Positions 40,546 to 49,464 of a DNA stretch of 64,000 nucleotides are shown one piece after another. The stretch is from an uncultured Rhodospirillales bacterium (lineage in GTDB: Bacteria > Pseudomonadota > Alphaproteobacteria > Acetobacterales > Acetobacteraceae). The position numbers and the translations under genes are program-made. Position 1 is the first letter of the stretch, and the number at the start of each line of letters is the position of its first letter. Below the pieces are notes generated by a model. It saw only the letters and a program-made list of their open reading frames with translations. It was not told where the DNA came from and did not search any database. The stretch covers positions 1 to 64,000 of the forward strand of contig CAIYMY010000215.1 of the NCBI GenBank assembly GCA_903927465.1, in the 5' to 3' direction.

Positions 40546-43500
40546 GCGGTCGCGTCATCTTTCGGTCGGTAAACCTCAAGGACGATATCGAGAGTCCGGG
40601 CCGGCTCCTGCACTACCAACCGACTAAGCGGTCTGTACCTGTGGTGCGGGCCGTACTGGGTGGCGGTGCGAATATGGTCATTGCAGCCTACGGGAGCGGA
40701 AAATCGCTTGCCGCGGGAGTCGGCAGCCTCCTGGTCCTAAACAACAACAAAGCTGCTCTCAACGATCTAGTTATCCGCCTAGCGGCAGTCGACGCGCAGG
40801 TCGGTGCTCTAGCCGCGTCGCGTCTTGGTGAAAGAGGCCAAGGGCGCGTGATGGTATTGAGTGGGCACATTCGTGATCTACCAGGCGATCTGTGCGAGGC
40901 GCTCGACATTCCGCGAAAGCGAGGAATTGAGGCCGTCTTGGATGCGCTCGATAGCCTGCCTCAAGTTGATCGTGTCGCAATCGTCTGGGACGAGTTCGGA
41001 CGCCACCTTGAAGGCATCGTCAACGAAGGCCGAGCACGTGAGCTCGATGCTGTACAGCGTCTCGCCGAATGGGCAGTGCGGGCTCGCAAGCCATCGGCTA
41101 GCTTCACTCTTCTCTTGCATCAAAACCTTCTGGCCTATGCGTCCGCCCTGAATCAAACCTCTCGAAATGAATGGCGCAAGATCGAGGGGCGCTTCGAACA
41201 GATCCGGTTCGTCGAGGACAGCCAGGAACTCTATGAGCTTGCCGCGACCGTGATCTCCGAGACACGGCCTGAGGGCGTCCAGCCCCATCGCGATACGGTA
41301 CTGCGATCGGTTGCTGAGCGAGTGGTAGATGCGGGTTGGTTCGATGGCCTTAGCGATATGGGTCGGGTCGCAGACCTGCTCGGGCGGGCATATCCCCTCT
41401 CGGCGGCCGCGCTGCAGGTCTTGCCGCGCCTAGTAGCTCGGATCGGCCAGAACGAGCGCAGCCTCTTTGCATTCATTGGGACGGCAGACCTCTCGCGACC
41501 CATTGGCATGGAAGAGATTTACTCGAATTTCTCAGATGCAATGCGGGCCGACGTTGGCATCGGCGGCTCTCACCGGCGCTGGGTGGAAGCTGAAACGGCC
41601 CGGAGCAGGGCGGACGACGGCGTTGAATTGGAGGCGCTCGCTGCGGCATGCCTTCTGCAGCTTGGCATCGATGGGGAACGTCGCAAGCTCACTCGGGGCG
41701 TTCTCGAAACGGCAGTCGCAAGCCGCGGAATCCGCCCCGAAGATGCGATTAAGGCAGTTGACTCACTAATAGCGCGAAAGCTTCTCCTGCACCGCCAGTT
41801 GAATGATGACGTCTCGATTTGGCACGGCGCTGATCTTGATTTGCCCGCACGGATTCTGGAAGAGCGTGCACGGCGCTTGGAGGGTTTCGACCTCATAGCC
41901 TTTCTCGATAAGCACCACCCCGCGCCATTCATTCGCCCAACCCGTCATAATCTCCGCTACGGCACTGCTCGATATCTGCAGGGCCACTACGTGAAGGCAT
42001 CCGCGATCAACGCTGGGCCTGATCGGCTACCCGAGGCGCAGCCTCATTCAGAGTGGGGGCGCGTATTCTTCGTTCTAGCCGACACTGCAGAAGAGCTGTC
42101 GCGCGCACGGCGCAAAGTTGAGGCGGGCTGGCCTGGTTGGTCGCGCGCAATCGTCGCCCTTCCAGAGGAACCCGTATCCATCACTGAAGCCGTTCTAGAG
42201 GTAGACGCGCTGCTAGCGCTACAGAGGGACGATAGCCTGCGAGCTGAAGATCCGCTGGTGGGACAGGAAGTGACGGAGCTTCTGGCAGTCGCTCAGCGGC
42301 AGCTTTCGGTGATGCTACACCGTCTGACGACAGATCGTCCGGTCACCACTGAATGGTGGCAAGGCGGCGCAAAGGTGGAACTGACCGTGGACCGCCCCGC
42401 AGGCATCGCCGCATCCGATCTGCTGGACAAAGAGTACGACGCAACCCCGCGCATCTTCAACGACCAGATGATGCGCAACCGACTATCGAGGCAAATGGAG
42501 ACGGCTCGCATCCGTGTCCTAACGCGCCTGTTGGAAAAAGGGCATGAGCCGCGGATCGGCTACCGTGACGATCAGCTTTCATCCGCTGAGGGTTCTGTCT
42601 TCCGGACGCTTCTCGATGCCACGGGGCTGCATCAATCAGATGGAGAGATCGGTCGGTTTGCGGAGCCTGAGGAAATACCGGACGTCGGGCTAAGGGGCGC
42701 TTGGGCATTGGTGCGCGATTTCTTCCAAGTTCCTGGCGAAAAGTCGCTGCGAGACATCGTTGGCCAGCTTGCTGCCCCTCCGATTGGCCTGCCAGGCGGC
42801 GTTATCCCGATCCTAGTCGTGGCCGGCCTGAAGGCATTTGGACGAGCGGTCAGTCTATATACAGATGGCGCCTATGTATCTGATCTTCTAGGATTTGCTG
42901 CGAGCCGAATGTTCCTTGAACCGGAGAAAACCACGGTTGAAGTTCACCCAACTGATGCGGCGACCCTGAGCTACCTCTCAGAATTCGCCTACATCTTCAG
43001 CCACGCTCGTCCGTCCGCTCTGGACGAGCATGTCCGGTTTGCAGGTGATGCACTGGCGGCGTGGCGGAGTAGCCTGTCGGACGGCGTCAAGCGGTCGAGG
43101 CGCCATACTGACGACGGCCGCATGCTTCTGCGCGTGATTGGGGAGGCTGTGGATGCGCCGAAATTGCTATTCCGCGACCTCATTACACGGTGCGGGACGC
43201 GTTTCCCGCGTGCTGGGCAGTACGCATCCACGCTGAAGATCATCGAGAAGGCTAGGAACGATATTGATCGTTTGATCGATGGCTACGTCCGGGATGCCGT
43301 GGAGGTTGTTGGGGAGGTGTTGAGCTTGGAGGCGGGGGACGACCTGGTGGCCGGGGTTCAGGCCTGGGTTGCATGCTTCGATGTTCCCGCCTTCATAGTG
43401 CGGGAGGATGTCACCATGATCGACAAAGCCATCCTGCGCACAGCTCGTGACACCATGAATGGGCGATACTCTGCAGAAAGTCTGGCTCGTGCCGTCAGCT

Positions 43501-43733
43501 CCGTACTTCTTCAACGAGGGGTCGAGCGTTGGGAGGATGGAACGCCAAATCAGATGCGGCGTCTGCTTCGGGAATGCCGGGCAAGGATCGAGGATGCCGC
43601 CCTATCAGCACCGATTCCTGATGCCGCGCTGGTCCCCATTATCCATGCACGAATCCGCGATCTTCAGTCTAAGCTGAACACATTGAATGACGTAGCGCCG
43701 CCGCTTCAGGTCGCTGCTGGGAGGACGAGATGA
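40542..43733 (+). CDS. sspC: Large P-loop ATPase, SspC-like
   Basis: The 1,063-residue protein has an early Walker A (IAAYGSGKS, about 47–55) and Walker B (VAIVWDEFGRHLEG, about 145–158), an ORC/Cdc6-like NTPase arrangement, followed by long helical regions with no known domain. SspC-type ATPases power phosphorothioation with SspB and SspD. Genes on both sides overlap by 4 bases. Its length fits the family; the function of the C-terminal 700 residues is unknown. Confidence 0.75.
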   Translation: MSGRVIFRSVNLKDDIESPGRLLHYQPTKRSVPVVRAVLGGGANMVIAAYGSGKSLAAGVGSLLVLNNNKAALNDLVIRLAAVDAQVGALAASRLGERGQGRVMVLSGHIRDLPGDLCEALDIPRKRGIEAVLDALDSLPQVDRVAIVWDEFGRHLEGIVNEGRARELDAVQRLAEWAVRARKPSASFTLLLHQNLLAYASALNQTSRNEWRKIEGRFEQIRFVEDSQELYELAATVISETRPEGVQPHRDTVLRSVAERVVDAGWFDGLSDMGRVADLLGRAYPLSAAALQVLPRLVARIGQNERSLFAFIGTADLSRPIGMEEIYSNFSDAMRADVGIGGSHRRWVEAETARSRADDGVELEALAAACLLQLGIDGERRKLTRGVLETAVASRGIRPEDAIKAVDSLIARKLLLHRQLNDDVSIWHGADLDLPARILEERARRLEGFDLIAFLDKHHPAPFIRPTRHNLRYGTARYLQGHYVKASAINAGPDRLPEAQPHSEWGRVFFVLADTAEELSRARRKVEAGWPGWSRAIVALPEEPVSITEAVLEVDALLALQRDDSLRAEDPLVGQEVTELLAVAQRQLSVMLHRLTTDRPVTTEWWQGGAKVELTVDRPAGIAASDLLDKEYDATPRIFNDQMMRNRLSRQMETARIRVLTRLLEKGHEPRIGYRDDQLSSAEGSVFRTLLDATGLHQSDGEIGRFAEPEEIPDVGLRGAWALVRDFFQVPGEKSLRDIVGQLAAPPIGLPGGVIPILVVAGLKAFGRAVSLYTDGAYVSDLLGFAASRMFLEPEKTTVEVHPTDAATLSYLSEFAYIFSHARPSALDEHVRFAGDALAAWRSSLSDGVKRSRRHTDDGRMLLRVIGEAVDAPKLLFRDLITRCGTRFPRAGQYASTLKIIEKARNDIDRLIDGYVRDAVEVVGEVLSLEAGDDLVAGVQAWVACFDVPAFIVREDVTMIDKAILRTARDTMNGRYSAESLARAVSSVLLQRGVERWEDGTPNQMRRLLRECRARIEDAALSAPIPDAALVPIIHARIRDLQSKLNTLNDVAPPLQVAAGRTR

Positions 43734-44542
43734 CTATCATCGCTAAAATGGAGGCAGCAGCCCAAGACCTCGAGGCCCGGCATATCGTTCCGCTATCAGG
43801 CGGGAAAGACAGCACTGCCTTGGCCATATTTTTGGCCCAGCACTATGGCCACCTTAAATTCGAATACGTTTTTTCGGATACGGGAGCCGAGCTGCCAGAA
43901 ACTTATGATTATTTCGAGCGCCTAGAGCACATCCTAGGGTGCAAGGTCACGCGTATCACGGCTCTCGACATGCTTGGCGTGGCCGAGAAGCAAGGACGTA
44001 GCCCTTTTGACGTTGCCCTCTATGACCATTTCTCGGGATTTCTGCCGAGCCCGCGTTCACGGTGGTGCACACGGATGCTGAAGATCCATCCCTTCGAAAA
44101 GTATATCGGCTCCGACCGCGCTTATTCGTATATTGGGATTCGGGCTGACGAGAATCGTTCTGGATATACGGGGAACGGCAAGCCTGTACTTCTGTCCGAG
44201 CAACCGAACATTACCCCTGTCTATCCATTCAAGGACGAAGGTTTGGGGATCGGTGACATCCAACGGTTGCTGGATGACTCCGGCTTGGGGCTTCCCGCCT
44301 ACTATGAATGGCGATCGCGATCCGGCTGCTACTTCTGCTTCTACCAGCAGGTAGGTGAGTGGCAGGGCCTCAAGGAGCGTCATCCAGGGCTCTACGAGAA
44401 GGCCAAGACATATGAGACGGGCAAGAATGGGCGCCGTTACACCTGGGTCGATGGGCGCTCCCTCAACGATGTTGAGAAGATGCCGAGGCGTGCCGTGAAG
44501 GCCAAGTCGGACGAGGAGGGCTGCGCCATATGCCACCTCTAG
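43730..44542 (+). CDS. sspD: PAPS-reductase-like sulfurtransferase, SspD/DndC-like
   Basis: The 270-residue protein has the ATP-pyrophosphatase P-loop PLSGGKDSTALA (SGGKDS about 23–28) and cysteines in WCTRMLK (113), SGCYFCFYQ (200, 203) and EEGCAICHL (265, 268), enough for an Fe-S cluster. It should adenylate the DNA backbone phosphate and replace an oxygen with sulfur from the desulfurase. The CxxC at the extreme C terminus is notable. It overlaps the ATPase gene by 4 bases. Confidence 0.85.
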   Translation: MTIIAKMEAAAQDLEARHIVPLSGGKDSTALAIFLAQHYGHLKFEYVFSDTGAELPETYDYFERLEHILGCKVTRITALDMLGVAEKQGRSPFDVALYDHFSGFLPSPRSRWCTRMLKIHPFEKYIGSDRAYSYIGIRADENRSGYTGNGKPVLLSEQPNITPVYPFKDEGLGIGDIQRLLDDSGLGLPAYYEWRSRSGCYFCFYQQVGEWQGLKERHPGLYEKAKTYETGKNGRRYTWVDGRSLNDVEKMPRRAVKAKSDEEGCAICHL

Positions 44543-44573
44543 AGGCGAGCCAGGCAGACGGTGCTGCCTAGCA

Positions 44574-46538
44574 ATGAAGTCGGGCGTAATAGGGAAGCGT
44601 GTTGGTCGCACGCTCTACCTTGGCGCTATCGCTCTGCAGGAACTCGAATCCGATCAACGTGACAAAGTGAGTCGGGCAGTTGAATTCGCAGGCAGCTCAG
44701 TGTGGAATGTATGCAAATTAGAGGGGAATTACGTCTCCCTCCTTCTCTACGAAGACTTCGACGAAGTGGCGTTTCCCGCGCTGATATCCTCGACCCGGGT
44801 CGATCTTCGAAGCGGGAGGGTTTCGACCACTGACTATAGTGGCCGGGCCAACCCCCCTATCCTGCATCGGAAAGAGATGCTGCTCGCCCAGGATGATTCG
44901 CGACGGCCGGCATTCGCATCCCTGACCAGAATGGCCGAAGAGCACGGATTGTTTTCCGATGCGCATTTGATCGGAACACGTCAGGCCTGGCTCGCCAAAG
45001 TTTCCGAGGCAGGTCTGGAGGTAAGGGGACCACGCTTAGTTTCAGCGGGGGCGACACCGCTACAAATTGGCAGGCACAAGACGGCAATCATTCGCCGCGA
45101 CCTATCCCAGCCCATGCAATTGCTAGTGGCGAACGGCATCGTCGCGACAAGTCGTTCAGTGTTCGACTACGGCTGTGGTCAGGGAGACGACGTCGCCGCC
45201 TTGGTAACCAACGGGTTCGAGGCTTTCGGATGGGATCCCCATCACGCCAAAGAAGGCCCTCGGCGACCAGCTGATGTCGTAAACCTAGGTTTCGTTCTGA
45301 ACGTAATCGAGGACCGTCACGAGCGCGTTGAGACCCTTAAGGTCGCTTGGTCGTTCGTGCGCCACGCGTTGTGCGTCGCCGTTATGACCGCGGGGAAGAG
45401 CAGTTTTGCCGGGCTGCGCCCCTATCTCGATGGGCATGTCACTTCCCGCGGTACCTTCCAAAAATATTACGGCCAGCAGGAGCTGAGAGACTTCCTCCAA
45501 GATGTTCTCGGCGAAGTACCGGTTGCGCTGGCGCCCGGCATCTTCGCTGTCTTCAAGGACAAGGAGCTCGAGCAGGAAGTCCTTCTGCGACGACGGTCGC
45601 GCGCGATCGTCCAGCCGGCCGGGATGCGGGCGCCGATCCGGGAGCGGATAACCGCTTTCAAGCCGAGGCCCGGCGTTGCTGAGAGGGCGAAGGTCGAACT
45701 GGAAATTCTCTGGACTGCCATGCTGGAGCGGGGGCGTAGCCTGGATGCCGAAGAGTTTCCTGATGGGCTACTCGGCCGGCTGCTGGCCGCCAGGATCTCG
45801 GCCGGCCGCGCCACCCAGTTTTGCCTCTCCGACCTCTTTGATCAGACCGACTTGGTGCTTGCAGCCACAACCAGGCGCGAAGATCTGCTCGTCCACTCTG
45901 CGCTTAACCTGTTTCCTGGCGCCGCGCCTTACACGAGCCTTCCAAAGCCAATCCAACGAGATATCAAGTCGTTGTTCGGCAGCCATGCCAGTGCGATGCA
46001 GTCGGCGCGGGAGCTCTTGTTTTCTGCTGGGAAGCCAGAAGCAATCCGCGCGGCGGCGGAAGTATCTGGGAAAGGCGGCGCAGGGGCGATGCGAGACGAG
46101 CGCACCTTCCGGTTCCAAGCTCAAGCCCTGACCCGCCTTCCAGCGGTGCTGCGAGTGCTTGTCGGTTGTGCTGGCATTCTGAGGGGGGGCGTGGAGGGTG
46201 CCGACTTCGTAGACATCAAGCTCGATGTTCCGCGTGTGACCTTCCTGACCTGTGTCGACGCGTCGGCCCGCTTGCCGATTGTTTCCGAGCGAACCCGGGT
46301 CGATCTCGGCCGGCTTAGATCAACGACTGAGAAGCCCGAAGGGCTAGTTCTTTACTTAAAGGGGCGATATTTGCCGCTGGATGCCGCCGAACGTGAAAGC
46401 CAGCTGAAGTTCGATCGGCAGCTTGTGGCTGCAGGGTTGGTGTCTTCGGAAGGACGGGGACCGCGATTCTCCGAGCTCCAAACCATGCTCATGCGACGCA
46501 AAGAGGCACGTAGCGCGAGTCCGCCAAATGATGCGTGA
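44574..46538 (+). CDS. DNA phosphorothioation-associated putative methyltransferase
   Basis: The 654-residue protein has an N-terminal part of unknown fold and a Rossmann methyltransferase segment VFDYGCGQGDDVAALVTNGF (about 197–216), with DPHH following, matching the family annotated as phosphorothioation-associated putative methyltransferase. Many dnd and ssp loci carry it; substrate and role are undetermined. It follows sspD by 31 bases and is the last plus-strand gene, meeting the restriction operon tail to tail. Confidence 0.8.
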   Translation: MKSGVIGKRVGRTLYLGAIALQELESDQRDKVSRAVEFAGSSVWNVCKLEGNYVSLLLYEDFDEVAFPALISSTRVDLRSGRVSTTDYSGRANPPILHRKEMLLAQDDSRRPAFASLTRMAEEHGLFSDAHLIGTRQAWLAKVSEAGLEVRGPRLVSAGATPLQIGRHKTAIIRRDLSQPMQLLVANGIVATSRSVFDYGCGQGDDVAALVTNGFEAFGWDPHHAKEGPRRPADVVNLGFVLNVIEDRHERVETLKVAWSFVRHALCVAVMTAGKSSFAGLRPYLDGHVTSRGTFQKYYGQQELRDFLQDVLGEVPVALAPGIFAVFKDKELEQEVLLRRRSRAIVQPAGMRAPIRERITAFKPRPGVAERAKVELEILWTAMLERGRSLDAEEFPDGLLGRLLAARISAGRATQFCLSDLFDQTDLVLAATTRREDLLVHSALNLFPGAAPYTSLPKPIQRDIKSLFGSHASAMQSARELLFSAGKPEAIRAAAEVSGKGGAGAMRDERTFRFQAQALTRLPAVLRVLVGCAGILRGGVEGADFVDIKLDVPRVTFLTCVDASARLPIVSERTRVDLGRLRSTTEKPEGLVLYLKGRYLPLDAAERESQLKFDRQLVAAGLVSSEGRGPRFSELQTMLMRRKEARSASPPNDA

Positions 46539-46746
46539 GAGTCCGCACAGTCTGCCGAGTTGCCGACGCGGCCCGCAGCAGGTCCAGTCCACCACGCGCA
46601 TAAATTTGCGACAGGCGGTGGAGGGCCAGGTCATCTTGGTAGTTCGAGGCCAGCACATGGCGAGTAGCCCCGGGCCCGGTTTGCTGGATCGGCGGCGAGG
46701 GCGTCGGCGCCTGGGACTTCAACTGCCTTAAGTGATGTGCGGTCAT
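46489..46746 (-). CDS. Possible small coupled ORF ending the restriction operon
   Basis: An ATG within the ATGA at the PLD gene stop opens an 85-residue frame (MTAHHLRQLKSQAPTPSPPI ... HVLASNYQDDLALHRLSQIY) with GC-rich third positions like its neighbours. The C-terminal half looks helical (LDLLRAASATRQTVRTL). It overlaps the convergent methyltransferase gene by 50 bases. Coupling suggests it is real but no homologue is recognised. Confidence 0.4.
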   Translation of the reverse strand: MTAHHLRQLKSQAPTPSPPIQQTGPGATRHVLASNYQDDLALHRLSQIYARGGLDLLRAASATRQTVRTLTHHLADSRYVPLCVA

Positions 46747-47675
46747 CGTAGCGAAACTATCTCTGAGTAGTTTGGCGTATCCATTTTGAATCGGTCGCCG
46801 GCGAAGTAAATGAGCCAGCGCAGCAGGACCTGGAGCGCGGCCTGCCTTTGCTCGTGGGACGTGTCCGGCAGGAAAGCCCGCAGTAGGTTTGTCAGCGCGC
46901 CGAATCGCTGCGGATTCCCGAGTGCGGCCTCAAGAGCCCAGACGGCGGGTGTCTCCAGCAGGCGCGCCCTGACCAGCTCGTCGAATGCGGTCCGACTAAG
47001 CGCCGGAGGGATCTGGAGTCGTAGCAGATCTACGAGCGCTGGGTCGTTTGCGCGCGCGGAAGAGAGCCATTCGGCGTCCTGGTAGAGCGGAAATAGGCGA
47101 TCCGGCGAGCGAAACTGCGGTATCCACGCGCGCGCCGGCATATCCATCCGCGTCGCGTCCGGCTCGTACGCATCGGGATCGGTCTCCGGTGTATTGGGCG
47201 CCAACGCATCCGCCGCTAGCTGAATGGCTGCCGCCTCCACCGATGTAGCTCGCCGGCTCCTGCTGCGCAGCTCTGCTTGCAGAAGCGACGCAGTGGCAGG
47301 ATCGAGGTCGATGCGTGACATCAGTTCGAAGTTCGGAGCTGCAGAGAGGCCAAGGCCGGCGGAAGTGACGTTGGCAGAGCCGACCAGGGCTCGCGTACCG
47401 TCGACGAGCACGAGCTTGGCATGCAGCTCATCGATGAGGCCGAGCTTTCCCCCGACCGCCTCTATGTCGCTGAGCGCATCGACGTCACTGACACCTCGGG
47501 CGACTTCATCGGGGCGCCATCGAGTGTAGGCCACGAGTTCCACCTCCGCAGGCAGCGGCGCGAGCAGATGCCCGAGCGCGGTCCGCTTGATGAACGGGGA
47601 AACCACGAGCACCGAACGGCTCGCCGACGCGACGAGATCTCGCGCAATGGCATGAAGCCCGTGCCAGTGCAGCAC
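46743..47675 (-). CDS. Phospholipase D-like nuclease of the restriction operon
   Basis: GTG 47675 starts five bases after the GHKL gene's stop and gives about 310 residues. A single HKD motif, LHAKLVLVDGTRALVGSAN (about 84–102), identifies a PLD-superfamily nuclease that would dimerise to form one active site; VLVVSPFIKR precedes it. A helical C-terminal region follows. By context it is the likely DNA-cutting part of the operon, comparable in type to DrmC or an Ssp restriction nuclease. A longer upstream start would overlap the GHKL gene. Confidence 0.8.
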   Translation of the reverse strand: MLHWHGLHAIARDLVASASRSVLVVSPFIKRTALGHLLAPLPAEVELVAYTRWRPDEVARGVSDVDALSDIEAVGGKLGLIDELHAKLVLVDGTRALVGSANVTSAGLGLSAAPNFELMSRIDLDPATASLLQAELRSRSRRATSVEAAAIQLAADALAPNTPETDPDAYEPDATRMDMPARAWIPQFRSPDRLFPLYQDAEWLSSARANDPALVDLLRLQIPPALSRTAFDELVRARLLETPAVWALEAALGNPQRFGALTNLLRAFLPDTSHEQRQAALQVLLRWLIYFAGDRFKMDTPNYSEIVSLR

Positions 47676-47679
47676 GCCC

Positions 47680-49464
47680 CTACTCTTCGGCCTCGCGCAT
47701 GAAGTCGCGGGCGATACGGCCCCACTCGCCACGAATGTCCTCGAGCTCGACCTTCTGATCGCCGGAGGCCTCGTCCTCCATGCGTGCCCATGCGGTCAGC
47801 AGCAGCTTCAGTCCCTGCAGGGCCGGATTCTCCACTGCCTGCGCGTCCGCGTCCCGGAGAAGGTCGAAAAGGTGGCCGTGCGCCGGATGCTTGGTGTTGA
47901 TCGTGATGATGATCACGCCGGCCTTCGAGGTCACGTCGAATACGGAGAATCCCGGAAAGTCGGCGTGCCGGAACAGGAACTTGATCTTCCGGCTGACGTA
48001 GTCGACCGCTATCTCCCGCGCGACGCTCGGATCTACGCCCTCCTGCTCGATTTCGGCCGTCAGTTCGTCGGTGCGTTCCTCGGGTGAAGCGTTCTCGGCG
48101 TTGTCGCTCGATCCGGTCTGACCCAGCTTTTCTTGACGGCGCCGGAGCGCGCGAGTGGCGATGTCCTCAGCCGTGTTCGTCGAGCCGCCACGCTGTCCCT
48201 TCTCCTTGCGCTCGCCCTCGCGCATGCGGCCAATCTGCGCGCGCATGGTTTTCAGGAGCGTCTCGATCGTACGGTTGAGTTCGTAGATCGGGAGGCGCGG
48301 GTCGTGGTCGTCCTCGAGCTGCCGAGTGTATTCAGCCACGCTCAAACCCTCAGCGGTAGCGTCCTGCTCTAGACTGAGCTTGGTAAACTCGGTCGCGGAC
48401 TGCTTATTGTTGGTCACGCCGAAGACGGCGTCTAGCGCTGGCTCGAAGCTGATCTCGATGCCCCACCACCGCTCACGGGGCTCCGATGGGATCTCGAAGC
48501 TGCGGTTGAGCTCGAGCTCGCGCCGAGCCCTGACGACGGAGATGCCGACGTTCTTCGCTGCGAACTGGCCGATGGCCGACGAGCCGCCGAGGATCCGCGT
48601 CTCGGTCTTGCAGATCGATGCCGTGACGGTGATCGGGTGCCGCCCTCCACCATAGCCGATCTCAATGATCTGCGGATCCCCGAATGGCTCGAAGGCCGGC
48701 TCCGCATCATACGGGGTGGGTGCTGCGGTGCCGCTCATCAGCATCAGCGGATCCGTCGGTCGCACGAAGCGATCTACGTGGTTGTTGCGGAGCGATCCCA
48801 CGGCTTCATACGCCGCAAGGCGGATCGTCGCATCGCCGGAGTCGATGAAGTAGCGGTAGATTCGGCCGATGATGAGTTCGGCGTTCCTCAGCAGCGCGGT
48901 GCTCTGCTTGTATCGCATGAGGTCTAGGTCGGACCAGACGACGAGCGTCCCACTGTCCTCGATCTCGGTCGAGATGAGGTCTAACCATTCCGGAGGCAGC
49001 GTCGACGCCGTAGGTTCCGGCACCTCCTGCATTGTCTGGGCCTCGACCTCATCGATGTCGAGATGCGTATGCCAGGTACGTCCGTTCTGCCAGGTCCACA
49101 CGTCCACGCGCCTGCACTGCGAGATCGAGGAGTTCGGTAGGCCCATGCCGAACTTGCCGATACCCTTCTGGTTCGCTGGATCCCTATGCGTGCCTACGCC
49201 GAACTGCAGCGCACGCCTCAGCGTGTCGCGATCCATCCCCGATGCATTGTCGTAGACTGCCACACGGTCGAGACGGCGCCTCCCTCCGGCTTGGCTCCCG
49301 GTCTTATCAATGCAAATCACCTCGACGGCGACACGACGATCGGTTCCCTCGCCGGCTTGGATTGAGTTGTCGATCAGCTCGGCGAGAGCGTAGGAGGCGT
49401 CCTTGTAGCCCGAGCTCCGCATTGCGTCGATCGAGAGGTGCTGTGGGATGATCGCGTAGGTCAA
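47680..49464 (-). CDS. GHKL-type ATPase of the restriction operon
   Basis: The 594-residue protein has the Bergerat ATP fold: ALAELIDNSIQA (N box, about 27–38), VYDNASGMDRD (G1, about 70–80) and GIGKFGMGLP (G2, about 101–110), as in MutL, Hsp90 and MORC proteins. The C-terminal half is strand- and charge-rich. GHKL proteins act as ATP-driven clamps or sensors, so this may hold DNA for the helicase and nuclease. It overlaps the helicase gene by 4 bases. Confidence 0.82.
   Translation of the reverse strand: MTYAIIPQHLSIDAMRSSGYKDASYALAELIDNSIQAGEGTDRRVAVEVICIDKTGSQAGGRRRLDRVAVYDNASGMDRDTLRRALQFGVGTHRDPANQKGIGKFGMGLPNSSISQCRRVDVWTWQNGRTWHTHLDIDEVEAQTMQEVPEPTASTLPPEWLDLISTEIEDSGTLVVWSDLDLMRYKQSTALLRNAELIIGRIYRYFIDSGDATIRLAAYEAVGSLRNNHVDRFVRPTDPLMLMSGTAAPTPYDAEPAFEPFGDPQIIEIGYGGGRHPITVTASICKTETRILGGSSAIGQFAAKNVGISVVRARRELELNRSFEIPSEPRERWWGIEISFEPALDAVFGVTNNKQSATEFTKLSLEQDATAEGLSVAEYTRQLEDDHDPRLPIYELNRTIETLLKTMRAQIGRMREGERKEKGQRGGSTNTAEDIATRALRRRQEKLGQTGSSDNAENASPEERTDELTAEIEQEGVDPSVAREIAVDYVSRKIKFLFRHADFPGFSVFDVTSKAGVIIITINTKHPAHGHLFDLLRDADAQAVENPALQGLKLLLTAWARMEDEASGDQKVELEDIRGEWGRIARDFMREAEE

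Noticed and set aside
38429-44542. Classical DndABCDE system
   Set aside because: No DndB, DndD or DndE-type gene was seen; the DUF4007 gene between desulfurase and ATPase fits SspB instead.
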